A model generated the notes under the pieces. That model was not told the DNA's origin and did no database searches. It was given only the letters and a program-made list of their open reading frames with translations. A stretch of 31,003 nt of DNA from Evernia prunastri (taxonomy: Eukaryota > Ascomycota > Lecanoromycetes > Lecanorales > Parmeliaceae): contig NKYR01000223.1 of the NCBI GenBank assembly GCA_003184365.1, positions 2,786 to 33,788 of the forward strand. Reading direction: 5' to 3'. Positions 11,104 through 20,781 of this stretch are shown here, piece by piece (the first letter of the stretch is position 1; every line of letters begins with the position of its first letter). Position numbers and translations under genes: made by a program.

Positions 11104-12921
11104 TCACGCTACATCGTCCTTTCTGTCTTTAGCAATGACTGTAAGTGGGCGTGGCCTCTTCGAGCGGTCTACTTTGGCGCTCGGCATTCGCAATCCCTGG
11201 AGCAGCTCTCCTGGTAGGTGCTTTTTGGCCAACGAGAAGACCGTCGTCGTGGCAGACACTTGCCGCTGTCTGTTTTACGGATGAGCTTTCGATTTTTGTG
11301 TCAAGGCAGTCTTACACTGGTACAAGCGTTGGGATAACCTACCGCCTCATGACAGCAATTACATCGCTTTCGTCGATTGTCTTTCTTCCCGCATGTTTAG
11401 CGAATACATCAAGGTCGTGACTGAGCTGTTGGAAGTATTCGTCACTAGCTTCAGTAATGGCCTCAAGAGTATCCTTGTCTACTACACGTGACTTGCTGCC
11501 CGTTGATCGGGCAAAATTTGATGCGATCTTTTTGGTGATGCCCGTGGGAAAGCTGACATATGGAAACCCATCACGCGACTTCTTCACAGGTTTCGGCGCT
11601 CTCCTTCCGGCTCTACTGGTCGCGTTAGGATTGGCGGGTCTCATGTTGACCAGACTGTGCTCAGACTCCTCATCGAGCCCTCTAAGCTGTTGCTCGTCTG
11701 GGTATGTCTCCTCGGCGGAAGAACGTCTAGACCGAATCTTTGCGATATTGAGAATGAACGGAGAATGTACATCACCACCGAGATCCCGTGCCTGCTGTAT
11801 CTCGCTGAGATGACTTTCATGATGGTTGCGATCTGTATACATGGCACCCCACAAGGCTGCTGTTTCACCACTATTCTGGGTCAGAACTGCTTCCGCTCAG
11901 CCTTTCTGGGTCATTACTGACCCGAAACTTTGGCTCTTCCCAGGAATTCCAGAGTTGTTCTCGTCTGCATCGGGCGTAATTGGCACCAAGATATCCTCAA
12001 GCATAGGTTGCGATTTTCCGTTCACGCTCAGCGCACTCAGATCATCGAATCCGTCGCTTTCCCGTACGGTGCTAAAGCTTCCTCGGGAGAGCGTTCCCGG
12101 TGGTTGATCTCTCAGAGCATGCCGCCCGATCTCTATTGATATTCCGGTCTGTTCTTCCGCTTCTGATAGCATAGACAGCCGCGGACGCGCTCGGAGAAAA
12201 CTGTTGTCTTCATCTGCTCGATCTTCAATTGCGATTGAGGAGCTAGGTTTCTGCAGCTCCAGACCGTCCTCGACGCTGTTGTTTCCAGTCACGCTAGGCT
12301 CCTTCTGTTCGAGTGGCGATGGAAGGGGAGGCTGTTGGCTATTCAAAGCCAAAATTAAATTGTCCACTCTCAGCTCGATTCAAGGTCCATTGGGGTGGCA
12401 ACCGACTGTTGCTTAGTTTCCTAAGTGCATTCCTTGGTGTTTCGCGCTGCATACGCCCACTTTTGCGTCTATCGCGACTTGGAATAGCCCTCCGCTGCTG
12501 CAAAGCTCTGATTGCGTGAGGTGTTGCGGGGTTATTTCTCCCTGTCAAGGATGCCTGTAGTGGCCGACGGGCACCTGGTACGCGTGACTTTGCAAAGAGT
12601 GCGCCGACAGTATTGTCCCGAGATGTGGTTGTGCCAATGCTAGAAGCACGTCTCTGAGGTGTCGATGGATGTTTCAAAAGTCCAGCTGGGTGTGGCGACT
12701 GGTATGAGAGGTTTTTAGCAACAACGACTATAATATGGTCAAAGACTGCTAACGTTCGAGTATGGTATTGGACCATGTTCAGTGTGGCTTGCTTGTCCAG
12801 CAACAGGGTTCTGCGGCGTGACGCGAAATGGCTTTGACGGGGCGGAGAGCTCATCCTCTGTTCCAGAATCTACCCCAATATTTTCCTTGATCTCTGACAC
12901 GGCTTGATGTAACGTAGACAT
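11104..12921 (-). CDS. CNN1: Centromere/kinetochore protein CENP-T (Cnn1) with histone fold
   Basis: Model on the minus strand: exons 12921-12754, 12698-12403, 12338-11918, 11875-11343 and 11269-11104, 527 aa. Introns are 55, 64, 42 and 73 bp; introns 2 and 3 (GTTGCC donor, 42-bp length) are the least certain joins. The N-terminal half is disordered and basic, with TPHAIRALQQRR and RKSGRMQRETPRNALRKL (about residues 120-150), the kind of motif that binds the Ndc80 complex. The C-terminal histone fold (about 400-515) contains DTLEAITEASDEYFQQLSHD, KTIDESDVIAVMRR and, after the last intron, RQVSATTTVFSLAKKHLPGE. This joins exactly as in CENP-T, whose helix continues past the intron. CENP-T binds CENP-W and links centromeric chromatin to the outer kinetochore. 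A nested transposon lies only 113 bp upstream of the ATG. Confidence 0.88.
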
Positions 12922-13034
12922 ATCTACACAGTCCCCAACCCAATAGGCTTAATATCAATGTAAATATTAAGTCTCGATTTGGGCCATTCGTAAACAAGTG
13001 ACAAGACACTGCACAAACAGGGATGCACCATTTA
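12922..13034. promoter_or_regulatory. Remaining CENP-T proximal promoter before the transposon
   Basis: Only 113 bases separate the CENP-T start from the TA target duplication (13033-13034) of the inverted-repeat element. The core promoter and leader must therefore either fit here or lie in transposon sequence. This is inferred from position; no TATA box is evident. Confidence 0.4.
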
Positions 13035-13096
13035 TTAGCGTGTGCAGAAAACGTTACAATTCTTGGCATTAAGAAAATCTTCTCGCGCCGACTGTG
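13035..13096 (+). repeat. Left terminal inverted repeat of the MITE
   Basis: Starts TTAGCGTGTGCAGAAAACG directly after a TA dinucleotide. It pairs with 13645-13706. Confidence 0.85.
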
Positions 13097-13371
13097 GATA
13101 TGACTAAATCAATATATATAACAGATATCTAAAATATTAATATATATAAATTAATGATCTTGATATTGTAGTATCAGCATATTAAGAATATTCAAAATCT
13201 ATATTATATTCGTAGAGATATAAAGAGATATCGTAACTTGAAAGATTATATCTAGAACTTCAAATTACGAGCATTAATTCTTAATCCTCTTTAGTCTCTA
13301 CCAAAAGTAATTAATTTTAATTATTTTAATCGTTCTAGAGTCGCAATGTCGAGAATATGTATAACCAATAT

Positions 13372-13596
13372 TGTCAGAACCGTGCCCAGAGTCAAGTCTA
13401 ATGGGGGTAAATTGAATAAGACAACTAGATAAAGAGCGAATATGTACACAGGAGAAGAGCGCTTAAATACTAGGAAGAATCCCCGCTAGCCTATGTGATA
13501 ATGAGAATGTGTCAATGACCNATAAATACTCTATGTGCCTGACACATAGCCATAAACACTCCCTTTGTACCTGACAGCTAGGGTACGTCCGTAACA
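13372..13596 (-). mobile_element. Solo LTR of a gypsy element, inserted inside the MITE
   Basis: A 225-bp segment that on the minus strand begins TGTTACGGACG and ends GGTTCTGACA (TG...CA). It is flanked by a perfect 5-bp direct duplication AATAT at 13367-13371 and 13597-13601, proving insertion. There is no internal retrotransposon sequence, so it is a solo LTR left by LTR-LTR recombination. It is identical to 29937-30161 in opposite orientation at all 224 determined bases; the remaining base is the N at 13521, which is A in the strand-matched copy. The lack of differences and of C-to-T changes indicates a recent insertion. Confidence 0.95.
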
Positions 13597-13644
13597 AATA
13601 TAGCTTTTCTATACATATGCTGCACTTATCAATCTGACTGTACT

Positions 13645-13706
13645 CACAGTCGACGCGAGACGATTTTCTCAGCGCCAAGAATTGTAACGTTTACTGCACA
13701 CGCTAA
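13645..13706 (-). repeat. Right terminal inverted repeat of the MITE
   Basis: Ends CTGCACACGCTAA directly before TA. It matches the left terminus at 56 of 62 positions. Confidence 0.85.
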
Positions 13707-13778
13707 TAGTCTCGCCAAGAGAGCGATCACGCTAGCGGCTGACCTACACGTAACGGGAAAGCTAAGTAACTAGAGGTA

Positions 13779-13794
13779 ACTTAAGGTAAGGTAG
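13779..13794 (+). promoter_or_regulatory. 16-bp promoter-proximal repeat, copy 1
   Basis: ACTTAAGGTAAGGTAG stands 62 bases upstream of the CMS1 ATG. It occurs again, exactly, upstream of the CFEM gene (15370-15385). Function is unknown; the position suggests a promoter or 5'-leader element. Confidence 0.4.
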
Positions 13795-13855
13795 CCTTTG
13801 AAACCACATCATTCAATCTGCAGATCAAATCCTCCAAAACTGTCCTCCTTCCCTA

Positions 13856-15115
13856 ATGCAAGACCCATCGCGAGCTTCTTCGAGTGTTTCGCCGGAACGT
13901 GAGAATTCGACTCATTTGAACAGAAACAAGTCGCCTTCACGGTCCGCAAAGCGGAAACGTGATGACGAAAAACATGGTCATGATGCAGTCCGCAATCCGG
14001 CAAAGCGGAAGAAATCTCAAAATTCCCAAAAATCCAAGGAAGATGAGGACCATAACCTTGATCTGGATCGGGGTCTTAACCTAGCTATTGCGAAACTGGA
14101 CAACCGATTATTAGCGGACTACATCGCTAGACGAACTAAGCGCTTCTTTCCTGATCTCAGCCTTGTTGAGCTTGAGGACAGATACATATCGGGTAACTCC
14201 TGGCCAAAAATTCTTCGGGCGGCAGTAGCTGATGCTCAAGATGGGGGCTAACTTTTCATGCAGAGACAGCCTTTCATGGTACCACATGTACGTTTGTTCT
14301 GAGTCATGTTTCCTCTTTTGAACCAAAAATATAAGTCCGATACATATGTAGGGATTGTTCGCTCTCTAGACGTCTTTAAACGCTCCCTCATCCCTTTAAT
14401 AAGCAAAATTGACCCCGATATTATAATTTAGCTTGGGGAAAGCCAAGGACTTTGCAGGACATGCCAAGCTTCCTTGAGCACTACAATCAAAATGCAAAAG
14501 GAAGGCTGGCTCTATGCTCGGCATCACAGAACCCGGGAAGCCCACATACTCTGGTTATCACATCTGCTGGTCTGCGTGCTGCAGATATCACTAGGTAGGT
14601 CACGCACGCCAAGCCGAGTTTCTGTGGGAGTATTAATATTTCGGATGTTTGTTGTAGAGCCTTACGGACCTTTCAGACAAAAGAGGCTGCGATTGCCAAG
14701 CTCTTTGCCAAGCATATCAAGCTGAGAGAGGCAGTAGAATATGTTAGGAAAACGAGGTAATTCATTTCGAACTCCGTCTCGACTGAAGGCTTCGGTGCTA
14801 ACCTTTCAAGAATGGGATTTGGTGTTGGTACTCCTTCTCGGATCATCGACCTTGTCGACTCAGGTATATTATACATCAACTTTTATAGTACAACGAAATA
14901 ATTTCCTGTGGGTCACCGTGCTAATCTCAGTAGGTGCATTATCATTATCTGATCTAGAGCAGATAGTGGTTGACTGTTCGCACATCGACCAGAAGAAAAG
15001 AGGTATATTCGATATGCGTGAAGTACAAGAACCCTTGATTGCATTGCTGAATAGGTCCGAGCTGAAGAATCGTTACGGAAATGATAGTGGAAAGGTTCGA
15101 CTCTTGCTCTATTAG
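13856..15115 (+). CDS. CMS1: Ribosome-biogenesis protein Cms1 (CMSS1 family)
   Basis: Model: exons 13856-14192, 14264-14287, 14432-14594, 14658-14756, 14811-14863 and 14934-15115, 285 aa. Exon 2 is only 24 bp and gives ETAFHGTT, joining ELEDRYISE to SWGKPRTLQDMPSFLEHY. The N-terminal ~65 residues are basic and Ser-rich with nuclear-localisation-like KRKRDDEK and PAKRKK. The body follows the Cms1 family: LNLAIAKLDNRLLADYIARR, HTLVITSAGLRAADITR, ALRTFQTKEAAIAKLFAKH, MGFGVGTPSRIIDLVDSG, VVDCSHIDQKKRGIFDM and a C terminus ending VRLLLY. The fold resembles a degenerate DEAD-box/P-loop domain without a Walker A lysine. Cms1 is a nucleolar small-subunit-processome-associated factor. Intron lengths are 71, 144, 63, 54 and 70 bp. 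Confidence 0.94.
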
Positions 15116-15616
15116 CTGTTGTAAATCTCGATTTCTTTCTCTGTGTGGTTCTGCCACCGGCAGTCCATAAGTTGAGTGTAGGACATAATTAAAGTCGCGA
15201 TTTCAACGTTACAAAACGGGTGGTTGACGACACCACAAGGATTGAAAGGATGATAACATTCACGTACTTTTTGAAGATAATGTAGGAAACTTGGTCGACG
15301 GGTAGCCATTTTCTAGCTTAGGGACCAGTCTAGGTGGTGACGATTGCCGAACGCGGGTTCTGCCTTCCCACTTAAGGTAAGGTAGGGAAAGTACCTGAGT
15401 GCTTCTTCTCTTCACTCCTCCAATCAACCCACCAACCTCTGAATTCATCCAGGTATCCAATCGTGTTGACCTCTTCATTTCAGTCCACAAACAATCAAGC
15501 TTGATTACGTTCCATCCACGCATCTGATTCTGTCGTTATAGCTCAATTTACTTCACGAGGTAAACCTCACTGCGTAGGTATCCCTAATCACCTACAAAAT
15601 TTCCTCCAGCGTCAAT
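15116..15616. promoter_or_regulatory. Intergenic region and promoter of the CFEM gene
   Basis: About 500 bases. It holds the second exact copy of the 16-bp repeat (15370-15385) and a pyrimidine-rich tract with a CCAAT box (CTCCAATCAACC near 15417). The second half is C/T-rich as expected of a fungal promoter. No other gene is visible. Confidence 0.5.
15370..15385 (+). promoter_or_regulatory. 16-bp promoter-proximal repeat, copy 2
   Basis: ACTTAAGGTAAGGTAG, identical to 13779-13794 and on the same strand relative to the downstream gene. It is 232 bases before the CFEM ATG. Confidence 0.4.
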
Positions 15617-16298
15617 ATGAAGCTGCAAGTAATAATCCTATCTGGCATTGGCTTGCTACAAGGCATCACCGGCCTCAAGACGCAAGAATCTCCAGGTAAT
15701 TCGTTTCCTCTTTCCCTTTCATGCTCGCCAGGACGACACTAATTTGAAGGCAAGGATGCGTCTCCAAATGTTGGGACAATTCCAAATACGTCAGCACCTG
15801 TGGTCAGGATAATGAGACTCAATGCTTATGCGAGGATGCTGAATTCCAGAGCGTGTGTACCCTAATGATGTCCCGTCTTCCATTGAAATCCCGTTGCTGA
15901 TGGAATTTCAGGTGGTGCTCCAATGTCTCTACTCTCAATGCCAGACTACCCAATTCGGTTCCGCACTTCACCAGACCCTCTCAGCATGCTCTGATTCTGG
16001 GATGGATACTCTCGATGCCTCGCCCCCTCTCATCCGTCATCAAGCTCTGGGCAAACGCGGAAGCCCAAAGGTTGGCTATGCATCAGGTTATCTCTCCGCA
16101 TCAGCAATCCACTCCGTGGCTCGCCGCTCTGTCAGTGCGTCGGCATATGTCAGTGGTCGTCCGACACGCAGTGTTGGACATCTTCCTGCTTACACTGATG
16201 CCTTGCCGATGTCACTACCAGTGGCTATCTATGGACCCTCAGGCGATGGCAACGTGAATAGTACCAGTGTGCTGGATCCGACAACAAAGGCTTCCTAG
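15617..16298 (+). CDS. Secreted CFEM-domain protein
   Basis: Model: exons 15617-15695, 15755-15852 and 15912-16298, 187 aa. A signal peptide (MKLQVIILSGIGLLQGITGL) is followed by a CFEM domain with the eight expected cysteines in order: GCVSKC, STC, TQCLC, QCLYSQC and SAC. Both introns (59 bp) fall inside or next to the domain, and splicing is needed to place the cysteines. The tail is Ser/Thr/Ala/Pro-rich. CFEM proteins are fungal surface or secreted proteins; known members bind heme (Candida) or act at plant or cell-wall surfaces. The Asp often used for heme ligation may be that in CEDAEF. No GPI-anchor hydrophobic tail is seen before the TAG. Oddly, the same frame stays open for 81 codons after that TAG, and a possible 45-bp phase-0 intron (GTGAAT...CCTAG, 16254-16298) would remove it and extend the protein to 16544. 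Confidence 0.8.
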
Positions 16299-17131
16299 GA
16301 TGGCCCAACCGCACAAACCTCCAGTATCCAGAGAAAGCCAAACTCAAGATACGAGGATCTGAACGCCAACGATGAGGTCTCTCGCGGTGTCTTAGACTCA
16401 TTGCAGCGAACACAGACTTGTTATCGCCCATATCACACGAGTAATCTTATGGCTGGTATCGTTTGCACTGCTTGGCTAGGAGAAGCCACTTGGGTTGCTG
16501 GCCGTCAGCTTTCACTTCAAGCATCATCATTTAACATTCCATGAGCGTTTACGCGCTCATACCTGTATTAATCTCTCTCAAGCACTCGCTTCTCTATACT
16601 ACTTAAATGATTCCAAGTGTCGAAAGTGCATAACAAGCGGGTCGGCCTTCAGTATACCAAACCGGTAGTTCAACAAGAAAGTAGATCGTTGGTTTTTGAT
16701 TACAAAAATCCTCCTGCGTCCTCTGGACGCTGTTCTCACCTTTGCTACGGCGAAAGTAGGCTGATTGCGTCTCATTAATGAACTGTGCCCGGACAGCACA
16801 AGACCTGAACAATCCTCAACAGGCCGGAGAATACCAGACAATACGCTATGCTGGGACAATTCAACCAACAGCACCACCAGACAGCGGAGCTTTAGAATAT
16901 TTGATACCCGCTCATGATGACTCGGCAAGTATTGCGCTTTTTCCGTAAATTATCGGTTTCTTGTACTACCTTACGAGTATCGTATGATTGACATATTACG
17001 AAATAACTCACAACACTCGAACTGCCAATTTCGACGCTAGTACAGCATTGCTCCCAGGCACGCCCAGGAATCTTCTTTGCCCATCATTTTCGCCTTTGAG
17101 CCCAACTGTTGTAATTGTTGTCGGACCTACA
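16299..17131. other. Region between the CFEM gene and NOP6
   Basis: About 830 bases. The first 246 continue the CFEM reading frame without a stop (ending TGA at 16542-16544) and may be coding if the alternative splice model holds. The rest should be the NOP6 promoter and leader. I see no RNA gene or transposon. Confidence 0.45.
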
Positions 17132-17986
17132 ATGGGCGCAGATTCAAAGCGGAAACAAGCTCGAAGGAGAAAGTTTGGGGGGCAGGAAAGCGAACCTCTG
17201 TTGGATACCGGCATCAACTTGGACTTGAAAGACACCTCAGCCAACGAGCCACCCAAGAAAAAATCAAAGCAAGCGCCTCCGCCACGATCTTCACCAGAAG
17301 ATAGATTTCCAGCTGGAAAAGGTGCGGCTGGCAATGTTGCGGTCGTAGACGAGTCCACGGACTGGGGAAAAGAAGAAAACCTAGCAGCCCAAAAGGCCCG
17401 GAGGTTTATTGTGTTCATTGGTCCGTCTACGCTAGAGTATTCCAATATTCTTGGTCAGCTGTCTGACGGTACTATGTTCACCCCAGGCAATCTTCCCTAC
17501 ACTGCAACGGATGAGTCAATACGCACGCACTTTGCGAAGATCAACCCTAAATCGATCCGGCACAGGAAAGAAAAGGAGACGGGAAAGTCTAAAGGCTTCG
17601 CATTCTTGGAATTTGAAGGGTATGATCGAATGAAGACGTGCTTGAAACTCTACCACCAGTCCAATTTCGAAGACGGGACATCGCCCACGAGGGAGCTGAA
17701 TGTGGAGCTAACGTCAGTTTGAAAGACGTGGCTACTAGTGATTTATGACTGACACTTTGACAGGGCCGGCGGTGGTGGGGGTAAAAGCAATGACCGGAAA
17801 CTCAAACTTCGAGCGAAAAACGAAAGACTAAATGAGCAGCGAAAGCGGAGAGATCAAGAGAAACAGAAAGAGAAAACCCTTCCGCAGAATGATACCCAAG
17901 CCACGCATGCATCCCCCACCAACGGCGATATCCATCCAAGCAGGAGAAATAGAATAGCCACAGACCAGTATAATTCATTTGGTTGA
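17132..17986 (+). CDS. NOP6: RRM RNA-binding protein, Nop6-like ribosome-biogenesis factor
   Basis: Model: exons 17132-17420, 17487-17712 and 17764-17986, 245 aa. Intron 1 is 66 bp, a multiple of three without stops, hidden in the raw frame; removing it joins FIVFIG to NLPYTATDESIRTHFAKI, the RNP2 strand of an RRM. RNP1 is GKSKGFAFLEFEGYD near residue 130-142. The N terminus is basic (GADSKRKQARRRKFGG, and KKKSKQ). After the RRM, splicing gives NVELTAGGGGGKSNDRKLK and an Arg/Lys/Glu-rich helix (KNERLNEQRKRRDQEKQKEK), then a low-complexity end. Domain order and size match fungal Nop6, a nucleolar RRM protein aiding 40S subunit assembly. ATG 17132 is preferred because upstream sequence in frame is not conserved in style and lacks another good start. 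Convergent with RAC1. Confidence 0.86.
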
Positions 17987-18444
17987 TCTCTGATCCTACG
18001 TTCAATGGATGTCGCTACCCTCTTGCTTTGTTTTATTTGCATACAGATGGCGAGGCGCATTGCCACTGTAAGTGGGCGAGCAGTCAGGCCTACTCGTGAA
18101 AATCACTCGTGCACCACGTTGGAAATCACCCATGCATCACATTACAAATCCGAAGATTGTTATCCTTAAGCCGGTTCTGATTCAAAAAGTCATATCTACT
18201 TTCAAAGACCATAAGCCTATGCCAAAATCGTTCGCAGCTCGCTGGATCGGGCGAGGCCCAACTTTTGCGATAGAATGAGAGGACACATATCGCCGAGATC
18301 AACTCTGCCTTCTTGTATTCTCAAACCGTCAGGTCATTCTCGGGCACAATTAGCTGTGAAGACTGTAGAAAGTTGACACGTTATGATCCAAATCCAGATC
18401 CCGGTGGAGGCATTGTTCACACACAGGTAAAGGTCTCGCAGCAT
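17987..18444. other. Intergenic region between convergent NOP6 and RAC1
   Basis: About 460 bases of 3' flanking DNA. Only short, unsupported frames occur (up to about 70 codons). No repeat or RNA gene is seen. Confidence 0.45.
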
Positions 18445-19275
18445 TCACAAGATCATGCATTTCGTTCCTCTCTCTCTCTTAGGTTTCCCTATTGGGCGAG
18501 GATTCAAGACAGCTCTAGTCGCGTTTAGCACCTGATATCCAGTGCAGCAATCCAAAGGAGCGGACCTACCTGATGGCCTCGTCAAATACGCTCTTCAGGT
18601 TTCTTTGTGTCAGTGCCGAGCATTCCAGATATTTGTGAGCCCGTATCTCCTTCGATACCGCTAATGCTTGTTCGTACGACACCGCCTCCATCCGTTTCGA
18701 ACGTAGCGCATCCATAGTTCCCTTGTCTTCCCTTAAATCGAGCTTGGTGCCAACTAATATGATCGGTACGTTTGGAGCATGATGTTCGATTTCTGGGAAC
18801 CACTTTGCTTTGACGTTGTCAAAGGAGGGTGGGCTCACGATGGAAAAGCATATGAGGAAAACGTCTGTCTGTGGATATGACAGTGGCCGAAGTCGATCAT
18901 AGTCTTCTTGTCCAGCTGTATCCCATAATCCTAAGCTTATAGGCTTACCATCAACCATAACACTCGCGGAGTAATTATCAAAACTATATCAGTGATTAGC
19001 CAGAGCTCAATACAAGGCTCGCAGAGCAGTCCCACACTGTAGGTATATATTCTCCAGGAAACGCATTGGTGGTGTATGATATGAGGAGGCAGGTCTACAT
19101 AGAAGATATTAGCAGACTTTCGCGATACCAGTGCTGAGGCATGGTCAGCTACTTTTCCTACAGCCCCATCGCCGGTCACCACGCACTATGTCAACCCTTA
19201 TCAGCATCTCAAGTACGGCAAGTAGTGGTATAATTTGAATACCTTCAAAGACTGGGTACTTGGCGCAGAGGCCAT
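18445..19275 (-). CDS. RAC1: Rho-family small GTPase Rac1
   Basis: Model on the minus strand: exons 19275-19243, 19185-19153, 19094-19036, 18983-18570 and 18514-18445, 202 aa. The protein begins MASAPSTQSLKCVVTGDG. It has the P-loop GDGAVGKTCLL (residues 17-27), switch I YIPTVFDNYSA, switch II GLWDTAGQEDYDRLRP (the Trp marks Rac rather than Cdc42), the nucleotide motifs GTKLDLRED and ECSALTQ, and TQRNLKSVFDEAIRAVL typical of Rac. The last exon supplies a basic hypervariable region (GKPKRERGTK) and the CaaX box CMIL, a geranylgeranylation type. All catalytic residues look normal. Fungal Rac controls polarised growth, branching and NADPH oxidase with the p67-like regulator. Intron 3 uses an unusual GTGGGA donor. 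Its promoter side faces the RIP-mutated block, about 820 bp away. Confidence 0.96.
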
Positions 19276-20097
19276 GTCGGATAGAAAAGCGGTGCGCTGG
19301 GCGAAGGCGTCAATAAGATATCAGATTTGGGAAGCAAATCTACGGTTGACTTAGTTGCAGAATATTGTGGACGCTGTAGTAGGCCTACTTCTGCTGGGGG
19401 TCTTGCATCTGCCCTTAGCCCCTAGAAACGCTTCGGAGCCAACGAAGCATGCAGTCAATTGAAAGAGGGTTAGGGATGTACGATATCGCTCAACCAACAG
19501 AATTGATTTTCCCGGCCCCCAATAGATGTTCGGGTTGAAAGTATGTAGCTAGGAGGCTAGCAGGGAAAGCAGATTTGGAGTTCGAGCTCTTTTACATCCA
19601 TGGGCTCTTTATTGACGGTCGCTTGCAGTACTATAAGAAGAGCCAGAGGTGATGCAGACGGCTAAAGACAGCTTGGTAGACAGGTGAGGGAGGATATCGT
19701 GGAGTCATGCAGCATATGCAGCATTACACCATCAGATACCAAAGTGTGTATTCGTTTCAGCAACAGAGAAATTAGGGGAATCGGGCCACCCTGACACTGC
19801 AACGCGCCTAACAGAAAGTTAACAACGCGGCAGCGGTAAGTCTAAAGTGCCGAGCCCCGAGAGTGTACTTAAGTAACTTAAGTTTAAAAATTAATTGTTT
19901 TGATTTCTGGCTTCTGACTTCAATCATAGTCTACTGAAAACCGCGACAAATCTGTCAGGGGCTTGAGGGAATACATCAGAGTTGAAGGAAATACCTTTAC
20001 TTGGAAGCTCGACCGGCATGCATGCAGACAAAATTCCGGCTGACCGTGGTGCCACAGGCTTGCACAGCTTTGCAGCATCTTTCCCATTCGAAAAGCT
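19276..20097. promoter_or_regulatory. RAC1 upstream region up to the AT-rich boundary
   Basis: About 820 bases of ordinary composition holding the RAC1 promoter. No gene is seen. Two ACTTAAGT palindromes stand almost in tandem at 19867-19874 and 19876-19883. Composition changes abruptly near 20097, where the RIP-mutated block begins. Confidence 0.45.
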
Positions 20098-20781
20098 ATT
20101 ATTAATTAAGACGCTTTAACATTTTATCGTAATAATTAAAAAATAATTCGTGCGAATTTGTATAAAGAATTTTAGAATATTATATTTGTTGATGATATTA
20201 ACATAGAAATTATCGAATAACGTCTAACTTTATTTTTTTTAGCTTTGAAGTCGATAATAGAATAATAACTTAATTATATTAAAACTTTATTATTATTACG
20301 CGTTATTTTGAAAAGCCTACTATATTTATTATAATAATCGTAAATTCGAATTAATTCGAAATTCTTGATAATCTCGAGCTTAATTAAATTATTTTAAATC
20401 TATTTAATTTAATAACGCGCGTATTTTAGATAAAGAAGAAAGCTCTAGTTTATATTTTTAAGAATTAATTCGAACGTTATATAATTTCGATCTAAATTAT
20501 AAAATATTAAAAACACGATCTTTTTCACGTATATATTCTTTTATTTTTATATTAAAACGATAATTTCTTAAACGTGCTTTAATTAATAAGATAATTCGAG
20601 CGAAGATATTAAATATTTTTGAAAATTCGATAAATCTGTACGTGTAATTATCGAATAGTAAATAATTTATAAGATCTGCGAAGCTCTAAATTTTAACGCT
20701 TCGTATATAATACTTAGTTTTAAAAATACTAAATATATATATTTTAAAGAATTTTCTAAATAATTTTAATCTAAAACTTCT

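Larger units (their letters stand above)
13035..13706. mobile_element. MITE-like DNA transposon with 62-bp terminal inverted repeats, interrupted by a solo LTR
   Basis: The left terminus 13035-13096 and the reverse complement of 13706-13645 agree at 56 of 62 positions. Both begin TTAGCGTGTGCAG and include ACGTTACAATTCTTGG. Outside each end stands TA (13033-13034 and 13707-13708), the target duplication expected of Tc1/mariner/Fot1-type elements. Most differences between the termini are transitions. The interior is AT-rich and has no coding frame. Removing the 225-bp LTR and one copy of its duplication leaves about 442 bp, the size of a non-autonomous MITE. The superfamily call rests on the TA duplication and terminus only. 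Confidence 0.85.

Noticed and set aside
18467..18483. CT-repeat resembling a microsatellite
   Set aside because: It is the coding complement of the Lys-Arg-Glu-Arg basic tail of Rac1 and is too short to be a notable repeat.
19952..20097. TGTCAGGGG near the left block edge, similar to the start of the 170-bp island
   Set aside because: Similarity ends after eight or nine bases, and no TG...CA partner or duplication is present, so it is not called a second LTR.
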